From RGIG9115 sp045644665 (GTDB lineage: Bacteria > Bacillota > Clostridia > UBA1381): a stretch of 34,067 nt of DNA. The stretch lies in the NCBI GenBank assembly GCA_045644665.1, contig JAZRHH010000012.1, forward strand, positions 1-34,067, read 5' to 3'. Every line of letters begins with the position of its first letter. Positions within the stretch are counted from its first letter, which is position 1. Under the pieces are notes generated by a model. The model had not been told where the DNA came from and did no database searches. It was given only the letters and a program-made list of their open reading frames with translations. Shown here piece after piece: positions 8,640-16,539 of the stretch. The translations under genes were made by a program, and so were the position numbers.

Positions 8640-8687
8640 ACACTATATTTTGTAATCATTTTGTAATATAACCACTATATGTTGTGG
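8640..8687 (-). promoter_or_regulatory. Tandem NrdR boxes in the nrdJ leader
   Basis: Two copies of the 16-bp NrdR operator (pattern acaCwATATwtwGtgt) lie at 8640-8655 (about 14 of 16) and 8672-8687 (about 13 of 16). Their starts are 32 bp apart, three helical turns, the arrangement known for NrdR-controlled ribonucleotide reductase genes. Both lie downstream of the predicted start point, where bound repressor would block initiation or early elongation. Confidence 0.8.
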
Positions 8688-8696
8688 TGCATTACT

Positions 8697-8725
8697 ATTA
8701 TATTACCATATATACAAAATGTCAA
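8697..8725 (-). promoter_or_regulatory. Consensus sigma-A promoter of nrdJ
   Basis: On the minus strand a perfect TTGACA (8720-8725) is followed after 17 bases by a perfect TATAAT (8697-8702). The -35 box overlaps the fruK stop codon (8722-8724). The start point would be near 8690, immediately before the first NrdR box. Confidence 0.85.
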
Positions 8726-9621
8726 GTGTTTTTTTCTAAAAGAGAAAAAATATTTTCCCCACTCGCAAGCCAAGGTGAAAAGGCCGTTGCACTGCCTGCT
8801 GCAGAGCCAAGTTTGTGGGCATAATTATAGTCATTTGTCTTAATATACCCTGCAAGAAAACCCGCAACCATAGAGTCTCCGGCACCAACAGTATTTACTA
8901 CTGTTCCCTCAATTGCACCCATGGTATTAAAATTACCTGTTTCATCAAGTAATACAGAGCCTTTTCCTCCCATAGACACAAGGACATTTCTTGCACCCAT
9001 ATTCTGAAGAGTTTTCATATAATCAAAAAGATTTTCTTCTTTAAAATCATCAAACAACTCTCTTAATTCTTCAAGGTTTGGTTTGATTAAAAATGGCTTA
9101 AACTTAAGTGTTTTGAGCAGATTTTCTCCTGCAGCATCAACGATAAATCTTATATTTTTCTCATTTAAGATATTTGCCAGTTTAACATAAACATCGTTAT
9201 GGAGTCCTTGAGGAAGACTTCCTGCAACAACAACTGTATCTTGTTCTGTAAGATTATTAATTTTATCAAAAAACATATTTAAATGCTTTTCATCTATATA
9301 AGGACCTGTTGTATTTATGTCAGTTTCTTCCCCATGTCTTAGTTTTACATTTATTCTTGAAATACCTTTTTCAAGTTTTATAAAATCGCATGAAATTCCT
9401 CTTTCTAAAAGCTGTCTTTCAATTTCTTCTCCCAAAAATCCGGCAACAAACCCTAGCGCAGTGCTGTCTATACCAAGCTCTCTAAGTACAATGGATACAT
9501 TTATACCCTTGCCGCCGGCAAAAGCGTTTTCATTACTTGAACGATTAATCCCACCTATACATAAATTATCAAGCTTCATTACATAATCAAGGGCAGGATT
9601 AAAAGTAACAGTATAAATCAT
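8722..9621 (-). CDS. fruK: 1-phosphofructokinase family hexose kinase (PfkB/ribokinase fold)
   Basis: A 299-residue PfkB-type sugar-phosphate kinase, most like 1-phosphofructokinase, which converts fructose-1-phosphate to fructose-1,6-bisphosphate. MIYTVTFNPALDYVM at the N-terminus is characteristic of the FruK/LacC branch. PfkB signature 1 appears as AGGKGINVS near residue 36, and signature 2 as VNTVGAGDSMVAGF near 245, with the catalytic aspartate in GAGDS. The start at 9621 follows GGTGGTGAAA; the frame upstream to 9663 runs through a terminator hairpin and is not used. No fruA or fruR is adjacent, so tagatose-6-phosphate kinase activity is possible. Its stop codon forms part of the nrdJ -35 box. 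Confidence 0.82.
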   Translation of the reverse strand: MIYTVTFNPALDYVMKLDNLCIGGINRSSNENAFAGGKGINVSIVLRELGIDSTALGFVAGFLGEEIERQLLERGISCDFIKLEKGISRINVKLRHGEETDINTTGPYIDEKHLNMFFDKINNLTEQDTVVVAGSLPQGLHNDVYVKLANILNEKNIRFIVDAAGENLLKTLKFKPFLIKPNLEELRELFDDFKEENLFDYMKTLQNMGARNVLVSMGGKGSVLLDETGNFNTMGAIEGTVVNTVGAGDSMVAGFLAGYIKTNDYNYAHKLGSAAGSATAFSPWLASGENIFSLLEKNT

Positions 9622-9643
9622 ATTTTCACCACCATAAAATAAT

Positions 9644-9668
9644 AGGGGATGTTTTATAAACAACCCCT
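9644..9668 (-). terminator. Hairpin between the phosphohexose mutase gene and fruK
   Basis: AGGGG-TTGTTT pairs with AAACA-CCCCT with one A-A mismatch and a 3-base loop. On the minus strand it is followed by ATTATTTTATGG. It would end transcription of the upstream mutase gene, or act as an attenuator for fruK, which starts only 23 bases downstream and shows no strong promoter of its own. Confidence 0.6.
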
Positions 9669-9679
9669 TTTATTATAAA

Positions 9680-11320
9680 TTAATCAAGACCACACATTTT
9701 GAGTGCTATCTCTTTAACTCTTTTTTCTCGTTCTTCTGTTTCCTCCATGGAATTTGCCACAGTGTTTATATAAAGCTTTATTTTAGGTTCTGTTCCTGAC
9801 GGACGAACAATAAAGCTTTCTCCGCTTTCAAGCTCAAAGGCAAGAACGTCTGACTTTGGAAGTCCTGTATCGTCATTTAAATAGTCCGTTACATTTACTA
9901 TTCCATAATCTGCCACGTTTATGGTTCTTAAGTCTTTCATTATACTCAAGATTCGCTCTGCACCGTCAATTCCCTTTAGTTCTACAGAATGTACACCCTC
10001 TTTGTAGTATCCGTACTTTTCGTAAATTTCCATGAGCTTGTCGTACAAGGTTTTGCCTTGCTGTGCGTAATAGAGCGCCATTTCTGCAATCATCATTGAG
10101 CCAACAACTGCATCCTTGTCCCTTGCATATGTTCCGACTAAATAGCCGTAGCTTTCTTCAAATCCAAGAACAAATGAATAAGTATTGTTTGTTTCAAACT
10201 CATATATTTTTTCTCCAATAAACTTAAAGCCTGTAAGAACATCAAAATATTTTATATTCTTTTCTGCACATAGCTTTTTAATAAGTCTTGTGGAAACAAT
10301 GGTGGAAATGATTGCACCGTTCTCAGGAACATTGCCTCCTGAAAGGAGATAGTCTGCCAGAAGGATACCAACCTGATTACCTGTCATGGTAATGTATTCA
10401 CCGTCCGAAGCTCGTACAACGATACCAACTCTGTCACTATCCGGGTCTGTGCCGATAATAAGGTCACATCCGTTTTCTTTTGCAATTTCTATTGCCTTTG
10501 TAAAGCATTCTTTATTTTCCGGATTTGGCGAAATTACTGTAGGGAAATTGCCATCAGGCTCTATCTGGTCCTCTACAAGAAGAACATTTTCAAAACCGGA
10601 TCTTTTTAAGACCTCACGTACAGGAATGTTACCTGAGCCATGGATTGGAGTGTATACAAGCTTAAAGTTCTTTTTGTCAAGGTCTTTATTTTTTCTTTGT
10701 GCAAGAACACATTCGTAATACGCCTCGTCAACCTCTTTTCCGATAATAATTGGTTTATTATCAGATGTATCCCTAACCGCAAATATATCAACCTTGTTAA
10801 TAAAGTCAAGTACTTTTTCTGCAGCTTCGGGCGGGAGCTGACCTCCATCACTGAAATATGCCTTATATCCGTTATATTCCTTTGGATTATGGCTGGCAGT
10901 AATAACAACGCCTGCAAAACAGCCGAGATGTCTTACTGCGAACGAGAGCATTGGGGTTGGTCTTAGCGACTCAAAAAGATATGTCTTTATGCCATTGGCA
11001 CATAAAACATTTGCTGTATGCTCCGCAAACTCTCTTGAGTTGTTTCTGGAATCGTGGGCTATTACAACGCCCTTTTCCATACAGTCCTCGCCTTCGCTTA
11101 TAATATACTCAGCAATACCTTGTGTTGCAGCACCAACTACATATTTATTCATTCTGTTGGTACCGGCACCCATTTCACCTCGTATTCCTGCTGTTCCAAA
11201 TTTAAGATTACAGTAAAATCTGTCTTTAATTTCCTTTTCATCTTTAATTGACTTTAGTTCGGCTACAGTTTCCTCGTCCGCTTTTTCAAGCCAGCGCTCA
11301 TATTCTTTCATATAGTCCAT
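9680..11320 (-). CDS. Phospho-sugar mutase (phosphoglucomutase/phosphomannomutase, PgcA-like)
   Basis: A 546-residue alpha-D-phosphohexomutase that interconverts glucose-1-phosphate and glucose-6-phosphate, or the mannose equivalents, supplying sugar nucleotides for the envelope. All four family loops are present: TASHNPKEYNG with the phosphorylated Ser143, the metal loop GTDPDSDRVG, the sugar-binding loop GFEESYGYL and the phosphate loop RPSGTEPKIKLY near the C-terminus. FGTAGIRGEMG at residues 42-51 is the usual N-terminal signature of the long PgcA-type form. The ATG at 11320 is the first in-frame start after a stop; AGGGAGG lies about 13 bases upstream, a rather long spacing. It follows the DUF1858 gene by 33 bases and is followed by a hairpin. 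Confidence 0.9.
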   Translation of the reverse strand: MDYMKEYERWLEKADEETVAELKSIKDEKEIKDRFYCNLKFGTAGIRGEMGAGTNRMNKYVVGAATQGIAEYIISEGEDCMEKGVVIAHDSRNNSREFAEHTANVLCANGIKTYLFESLRPTPMLSFAVRHLGCFAGVVITASHNPKEYNGYKAYFSDGGQLPPEAAEKVLDFINKVDIFAVRDTSDNKPIIIGKEVDEAYYECVLAQRKNKDLDKKNFKLVYTPIHGSGNIPVREVLKRSGFENVLLVEDQIEPDGNFPTVISPNPENKECFTKAIEIAKENGCDLIIGTDPDSDRVGIVVRASDGEYITMTGNQVGILLADYLLSGGNVPENGAIISTIVSTRLIKKLCAEKNIKYFDVLTGFKFIGEKIYEFETNNTYSFVLGFEESYGYLVGTYARDKDAVVGSMMIAEMALYYAQQGKTLYDKLMEIYEKYGYYKEGVHSVELKGIDGAERILSIMKDLRTINVADYGIVNVTDYLNDDTGLPKSDVLAFELESGESFIVRPSGTEPKIKLYINTVANSMEETEEREKRVKEIALKMCGLD

Positions 11321-11353
11321 ACTTTAATAAATGCCTCCCTTGGAAAATTAAAC

Positions 11354-11560
11354 TTAAGCCTCTTTTGATGCAAGATATTCATTTATATCGTTAATGAGCT
11401 TATCAACATCTGCGCCATGTACCTGACATGCCATTTCTACTGACTCACCGCTTGCTGACGGACAGCCAAGACAATGCATACCAATATCAAGGAAGAACTT
11501 CGCTGTTCCCATATCCATGTTTAACACGTCCATTATAATCATATCCTTAGTTACTTTCAT
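11354..11560 (-). CDS. DUF1858 domain protein (hybrid-cluster-associated redox disulfide type)
   Basis: A 68-residue protein that is all DUF1858 domain. It opens KVTKDMIIMDVL, continues through a helix with FFLDIGMHCLGCPSA, where the CxxC pair (about residues 30 and 33) is the putative redox disulfide, and ends in a second helix. Similar small proteins are found with hybrid cluster proteins and other anaerobic redox enzymes. The biochemical role is not established. AAAGGA precedes the ATG at a normal distance. It sits between ftsH and a sugar mutase with no obvious functional link and is separated from ftsH by a small hairpin. Confidence 0.85.
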   Translation of the reverse strand: MKVTKDMIIMDVLNMDMGTAKFFLDIGMHCLGCPSASGESVEMACQVHGADVDKLINDINEYLASKEA

Positions 11561-11591
11561 TTTTAAAATTCCTTTCTTTTTTTAAATTTAT

Positions 11592-11611
11592 ATAATGGCT
11601 TTCGCCAATAT
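11592..11611 (-). terminator. Small GNRA-capped hairpin after ftsH
   Basis: TGGC-GAAA-GCCA with a mismatch and a three-base extension directly follows the ftsH stop codon. The sequence beyond is AT-rich rather than a clean U-tract, so it may be a weak terminator or an RNA processing or stability element. Confidence 0.4.
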
Positions 11612-13405
11612 TTAGCTATTCATACATGCCATAAACTGTTCACCGTTAATCGTCTCTTCCTTTATAAGAAGCTCTGCAAGGGCATCCAGCTTTGACACAT
11701 TTTCTTTCAGAAGCGAAACTGCTTCTTTATACTGTTTTAACATTATTGTTTTTACTTCCATATCTATCTGCGACGCGGTACTTTCAGAATACTTTTGTGA
11801 ATGAGCAAAATCTCTGCCAAGAAACACTTCGTCATCACTATGGTAAGATACAGGACCAATGTCGCTGCTCATTCCATACTTAGATACCATATTCCGTGCA
11901 ATTTCGGTAGCACGCTCCAAATCATTTGACGCACCTGTGCTTACATCATCAAGCTTTAGCTCTTCTGCAGCACGTCCGCCAAGAAGTACTATTATGCGGC
12001 TTAGCATTTCGTTTTTGGAAGTGTACATAGAGTCTTCCTTAGGGAAATACATTGTATATCCACCTGCTCTGCCACGGGGGATTATTGAAACCTGATTTAC
12101 AACAGCACTATCGTCAACAAGATGTGCAAGGACTGCATGACCTGCCTCATGGTACGCTGTAAGTCTTTTTTCTTTCTCTGTTACCACTCTCGATTGCTTT
12201 TCGCTACCCATCATAACCTTTACATTTGCATCTTCAAGGTCTTGCTGTGTAATTTCTACATGCTCTCTGCGGGCTGCAAAAATGGCCGCTTCGTTCATAA
12301 CATTTTCAAGGTCTGCACCGGAATAGCCAACAGTCGATTTTGCCAGATTTTCAAGGCTTACATCACTTGCAAGAGGTTTATTTTTTACGTGAACATTTAA
12401 AATTTCTTCTCTGCCCTTTACATCAGGAAGGGAAACAACTACCTGTCTGTCAAATCTGCCGGGTCTTAAAAGTGCCGGGTCGAGAATGTCAGGTCTGTTT
12501 GTTGCAGCAATCATAATTACGCCTTCGTTTTTGCCAAAGCCGTCCATTTCAACAAGAAGCTGATTTAATGTCTGCTCCCTTTCGTCATGACCGCCACCCA
12601 TGCCGGCACCTCTTTTTCTGCCGACAGCGTCTATCTCATCAATAAAAATTATACATGGTTTATTCTTTTTTGCCTGTTCAAACAAGTCTCTTACTCTTGA
12701 AGCACCAACACCTACATAAAGCTCTACGAAATCCGAGCCGCTTATTGAGAAAAATGGTACGTCCGCCTCACCTGCAACTGCTTTTGCAAGAAGCGTTTTA
12801 CCAGTTCCCGGAGGTCCTACAAGGAGTATACCTTTTGGAATTCGTGCGCCAAGGGCAATAAATTTTTGAGGATTTTTAAGAAAGTCAACAAGCTCCTCAA
12901 GCTCTGCCTTTTCTTCCACAGCACCGGCAACATCGGAAAATGAAACCTTATCCTTGCCGGACATATCATGAACCTTTGAAAGATTTTTTGTAAAGCCTCC
13001 GCCCTTTGCACCTCTTGCAGAGAACATCATTATAAAAAACATTACTACAAGAATTATAGTTGCAACTATGTTTACAATATTAAACACAGACACATGCTCT
13101 GACGCCGCTTCCTGAACAAGTGTTCCCTGCTCCATTTGCTCCGCCATTTTTTCGCCGCAGTCCTGATAGAAAATGTTCTGGGACGGGATATTAACCTTAT
13201 ACGGTGTAGTGCTGTCTTTTATGAAATAAGTAACCTCATTTTCGTCAATGACAAGCTTTGACACCTTTGCGCTGTTTATACTGTTTACAAGCTCTGAATA
13301 GTTTGTCTTTGTAGCTTTAAAAGTGGGCTGAAACAAAAAACTTATAATAAATAAAAATATTAAAATTCCAAGCCAGGTTCTTGCCCCTTTATACATTTTT
13401 TGCAA
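11612..13405 (-). CDS. ftsH: ATP-dependent zinc metalloprotease FtsH
   Basis: A membrane-anchored AAA+ protease that degrades misfolded and regulatory membrane proteins. The 597-residue protein has a first membrane segment at about residues 11-25, an extracytoplasmic domain, and a second segment near 110-129. The AAA domain carries Walker A GPPGTGKT (197-204), Walker B IIFIDEID and the second region of homology (ATNRPDILDPALLRPGRFDR). The zinc site is HEAGH at 419-423. The first reasonable start is TTG at 13405, 7 bases after AGGAGG; the ATG at 13396 would be 16 bases away. The binding site overlaps the tilS stop, so the two genes look translationally coupled. The hpt gene often found between tilS and ftsH is absent here. 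Confidence 0.96.
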   Translation of the reverse strand: MQKMYKGARTWLGILIFLFIISFLFQPTFKATKTNYSELVNSINSAKVSKLVIDENEVTYFIKDSTTPYKVNIPSQNIFYQDCGEKMAEQMEQGTLVQEAASEHVSVFNIVNIVATIILVVMFFIMMFSARGAKGGGFTKNLSKVHDMSGKDKVSFSDVAGAVEEKAELEELVDFLKNPQKFIALGARIPKGILLVGPPGTGKTLLAKAVAGEADVPFFSISGSDFVELYVGVGASRVRDLFEQAKKNKPCIIFIDEIDAVGRKRGAGMGGGHDEREQTLNQLLVEMDGFGKNEGVIMIAATNRPDILDPALLRPGRFDRQVVVSLPDVKGREEILNVHVKNKPLASDVSLENLAKSTVGYSGADLENVMNEAAIFAARREHVEITQQDLEDANVKVMMGSEKQSRVVTEKEKRLTAYHEAGHAVLAHLVDDSAVVNQVSIIPRGRAGGYTMYFPKEDSMYTSKNEMLSRIIVLLGGRAAEELKLDDVSTGASNDLERATEIARNMVSKYGMSSDIGPVSYHSDDEVFLGRDFAHSQKYSESTASQIDMEVKTIMLKQYKEAVSLLKENVSKLDALAELLIKEETINGEQFMACMNS

Positions 13406-13417
13406 AGCATATGCCTC

Positions 13418-14734
13418 CTAAATTTTTTCTATAATTAAATTACATGTCCCCTCCGGACAGAAGAAACGTCTGTCATTTCTCATCCCGACAATTGATGCAA
13501 TTTTATCGTTTACAGTAACAATTGGAATTGTCATTCTCTTATCTGCAGGTATTTTTTTATCTATCAGATAATCCTTTACCTTTTTACTTCCCATCATTCC
13601 AACGGGACAGAAAACATCTCCGTCTCTGCGGCTTCTGACAATTACAGTATCATCAGGAGAAATTTTTAAATTTCCGCCGGAGCTTGCAAGAGTTATTTTA
13701 ACTCCTGCTTCTTTAACTTCTATTGTCTCGCTAAGAGATATTTTATATTCAAAGGATAAGTCCGTCATTATTTCTCTTACAAAGAATTTCCCATAAGATA
13801 CAACACCCTCCAGGGAGCCTGAAATATGACACCTGCCACCTGTTTTACCTGTCATACAAATTGAAAGTGCATTTTCAACATCCGTATATGATATATCGTT
13901 TCTGCTTCCTTTTATATTTCCGATGTACTTATAAATCACACGGCGCTGAACTGCTTTATGAAGAGAAGAAAATTTTAAAAGGTCGATACCGTCATCCACG
14001 GGAAATTTATCAGCCTCGATATTTAGAAATTCATCCTCACAGGTAAAAATTTCGCTTTGTCTTAAAAGGCTTTCTTCAAAAGATGGGTTTATTTCCTTTA
14101 GCTTTGGAAGTATCATATGTCTTACACGGTTTCGTGTATAGTCTGTATCCTCGTTTGTTGTATCAATACAGTAATCTATATTATTTTCTGCACAAAAGGC
14201 TAATATTTCGTCCTTTGAAATATCAAGAAGCGGCCTTATTACCCGACCATTTTTATACTCAATACCTGCATATCCCCGAAGTGAACAGCCTCTTAAAATA
14301 TTCATAAGAATTGTTTCTGCTTTATCGTCTTTATGATGTGCAGTGGCAATAAGATTAAAACCGTATTTTTTACTTACTTCGTCAAAATACGCGTAGCGGA
14401 CATCTCTGGCTGCCGTTTCTACAGAAATTCTTTCTTTCTTTGAAACAGCGGGCACATCAAACTGCTTTGCATAAAAAGGAACATTCAGGCTTTTACATAG
14501 ATTTTCCGAAAATTGCATATCACGTACGGATTCACTCCCCCGAATTCCATGTTCGATATGACATGCACCAATTTCAAAACCAACTTCCTCTGATATGGTT
14601 TTAAGAGCATACAAAAGAAATACCGAGTCAGCTCCGCCTGAAAGACCAATCAACACCCTATCTCTTTCAGTTACCAGATTATTTTTTATAAGTGTTTTCT
14701 TAACTTTCTGAATTATTTTGTTCGTTTTCATCAT
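13418..14734 (-). CDS. tilS: tRNA(Ile)-lysidine synthetase
   Basis: TilS ligates lysine to C34 of the isoleucine tRNA with a CAU anticodon, changing its codon reading from AUG to AUA, an essential step. The 438-residue protein has the PP-loop ATP site SGGADS (32-37), then CHIEHGIRGSES and TAHHKDDKAETILMNILRG, which are standard for the catalytic domain. The C-terminal TilS substrate-binding domain is visible as SRRDGDVFCP to KVKDYLIDKKIP. It starts at one of two adjacent ATG codons (14734 or 14731) inside the last 35 bases of dnaB, without a strong binding site, so coupling to dnaB translation is likely. It belongs to the gdpP-rplI-dnaB-tilS-ftsH run. Confidence 0.95.
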   Translation of the reverse strand: MMKTNKIIQKVKKTLIKNNLVTERDRVLIGLSGGADSVFLLYALKTISEEVGFEIGACHIEHGIRGSESVRDMQFSENLCKSLNVPFYAKQFDVPAVSKKERISVETAARDVRYAYFDEVSKKYGFNLIATAHHKDDKAETILMNILRGCSLRGYAGIEYKNGRVIRPLLDISKDEILAFCAENNIDYCIDTTNEDTDYTRNRVRHMILPKLKEINPSFEESLLRQSEIFTCEDEFLNIEADKFPVDDGIDLLKFSSLHKAVQRRVIYKYIGNIKGSRNDISYTDVENALSICMTGKTGGRCHISGSLEGVVSYGKFFVREIMTDLSFEYKISLSETIEVKEAGVKITLASSGGNLKISPDDTVIVRSRRDGDVFCPVGMMGSKKVKDYLIDKKIPADKRMTIPIVTVNDKIASIVGMRNDRRFFCPEGTCNLIIEKI

Positions 14735-16064
14735 ACTTTATATTTACAAATCTTGTGTATGAGCCCTGCCAGCCAAGCTTAAACATACCTGTTTCACCGT
14801 TTCTGTGCTTTGCAATAATACATTCTGCCAGGCCCTTGTCTTCAGATTCTTTGTTATAATATTCATCTCTGTAAAGGAACATTACAATATCTGCGTCCTG
14901 CTCAATTGCGCCGGATTCTCTAAGGTCTGCAAGCATTGGTCTTTTATCGCTTCTGTTTTCAACATTTCTCGAAAGCTGTGAAAGTGCAACAACCGGCACA
15001 TCAAGCTCTTTAGACAAAATTTTAAGAGAACGTGAAATATCGGATATTTCTTGCTGACGGCTCTCTGTACGTTTTGATGATTGCATAAGCTGCAGATAGT
15101 CGATAACAACAAGCTTTAAATTTTTGGTTTGTTTAAGACGTCTGCACTTTGCACGTATTTCCGATACGGATATAGTAGAAGAATCGTCAACATAAAGAGG
15201 TGCCTGATAAAAGCTGTTCATGGCACGTCCAATTCTTAGCCAGTCTTCCGAATCTATATCGCCTGATTTTACCTTTTTGGAGTCAACCATTGCCTGAGAG
15301 CACATAATTCTGTTAACTATTTGTGTTTTTGGCATTTCAAGGTTAAAGATTGCAACTGTTTCGTTATTTTTAAATGCAGCATGCTCTGCTATATTTACAG
15401 CAAAACTTGATTTACCCATACCCGGACGTCCGGCAATAAGAATAAGTTCACCGCCATGGAAGCCGCCTGTGCTAAGGTTTAACATATCAAAACCCGTATC
15501 AAGTCCGTTTATTTTACCGGAGTTTAATGAGTTTTCTACCATTTTGTCATAAGCTTCCATAACAATGTCGCTTACAGGTAAAATATCATTCTTTTCCTTT
15601 GCGGCAGAAACATCAAAAATAAGCTGCTCTGAACGGTTTAAAATATCGTCTATATCTTCGCTGTCATCATAGGCTTCCTTACAAATTTTTGTACTTGCAG
15701 AGATAAGCTTTCTGAGAAGTGCTTTTTGCTTTATTATGTTTGCATAATATTTTACGTTTTCTGTTGTGGAAACAGATGAGGCAAGGTTTGCAAGATAAAT
15801 ACTTCCGCCAACCCCGTCAAGTTTATCATACTTTCCAAGCACTTCTGCAATGGTAACAAAATCTATAGGCTTATTTTCGTTAAACAAGTCAATTGCTGCA
15901 GCATAAATTTCTCTTGCAGGTGCAAGGAAAAAGTCTGCAGGTGAAATTACCTCTACGGCATCAGAAATACAGCTACCGTTTGCAAGTATACATCCGGCAA
16001 CTCCCTCTTCTGCTTCTCGGCTAAAGGGAAGCTCCCGGTTTATAATTATTTCGTTGTTTTCCAT
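14700..16064 (-). CDS. dnaB: Replicative DNA helicase DnaB
   Basis: The hexameric 5'-3' helicase of the replication fork (called dnaC in Bacillus). The 454 residues are standard. The N-terminal DnaB domain starts LPFSREAEEGVAGCIL. The RecA-like domain has Walker A GRPGMGKSS (K218), the EMPKTQIVNRI segment, Walker B LVVIDYLQLMQ and the C-terminal ALSQLSRNVENR and LADLRESGAIEQDAD motifs. No intein is present. GGGGAG lies about 10 bases before the ATG. The rplI gene lies 25 bases upstream and tilS overlaps its 3' end by 35 bases. Confidence 0.97.
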   Translation of the reverse strand: MENNEIIINRELPFSREAEEGVAGCILANGSCISDAVEVISPADFFLAPAREIYAAAIDLFNENKPIDFVTIAEVLGKYDKLDGVGGSIYLANLASSVSTTENVKYYANIIKQKALLRKLISASTKICKEAYDDSEDIDDILNRSEQLIFDVSAAKEKNDILPVSDIVMEAYDKMVENSLNSGKINGLDTGFDMLNLSTGGFHGGELILIAGRPGMGKSSFAVNIAEHAAFKNNETVAIFNLEMPKTQIVNRIMCSQAMVDSKKVKSGDIDSEDWLRIGRAMNSFYQAPLYVDDSSTISVSEIRAKCRRLKQTKNLKLVVIDYLQLMQSSKRTESRQQEISDISRSLKILSKELDVPVVALSQLSRNVENRSDKRPMLADLRESGAIEQDADIVMFLYRDEYYNKESEDKGLAECIIAKHRNGETGMFKLGWQGSYTRFVNIKYDENEQNNSES

Positions 16065-16089
16065 TTACTTCCGCTCCCCTTTTAAATAA

Positions 16090-16536
16090 TTAAAGCGCTG
16101 TTACGTTTACTTTAAGCTTAGCTGTAATTCCTGCATGCACCTTGATATCAACAACCAAAGCACCAAGTGATTTTATTCCATCCGGAAGAACAAATTTCTT
16201 TTTATCTATCTTTATGTTGTGCTGCTTTGAAAGTGCGTCTGCTACGTCCTTTGATGTAATTGAACCAAAAAGCTTTCCGTTTTCTCCGGCTTTTGCCTTA
16301 AGCTCTACAGTAAGCTCCTTTAGCTCCTTAACAAGTGCCTGTGCATGCTCAACCTCTTGCTGACGCTTATACTCTGCACTTGCAGCCTGTCCTTCCATAA
16401 TATTTATATTTGTATTGTTCGCTTCTTTTGCAAGTCCTCTTGGAAGCAGGAAGTTTCTTCCATAACCGTCTGAAACCTCAACAAGCTGTCCTTTTTTTCC
16501 CTGACCTTTTACATCTTGTGTTAAAATTACTTTCAT
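16090..16536 (-). CDS. rplI: 50S ribosomal protein L9
   Basis: A 148-residue ribosomal protein that binds 23S rRNA near the L1 stalk. It shows the L9 N-terminal signature MKVILTQDVKGQGKKGQ with DGYGRNFLLPRGLA, a long charged connecting helix (about 45-75), and the C-terminal domain with GKLFGSIT, typical of L9. Full length. Only 3 bases separate it from the gdpP stop; its binding site lies inside the gdpP 3' end. The gdpP-rplI-dnaB order is widely conserved in Bacillota. Confidence 0.97.
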   Translation of the reverse strand: MKVILTQDVKGQGKKGQLVEVSDGYGRNFLLPRGLAKEANNTNINIMEGQAASAEYKRQQEVEHAQALVKELKELTVELKAKAGENGKLFGSITSKDVADALSKQHNIKIDKKKFVLPDGIKSLGALVVDIKVHAGITAKLKVNVTAL

Positions 16537-16539
16537 TTT

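Noticed and set aside
8626..8643. GTG start giving a six-residue-longer NrdJ
   Set aside because: This stretch overlaps the first NrdR box and has no binding site upstream, whereas ATG 8625 has AAGGTGA in place.
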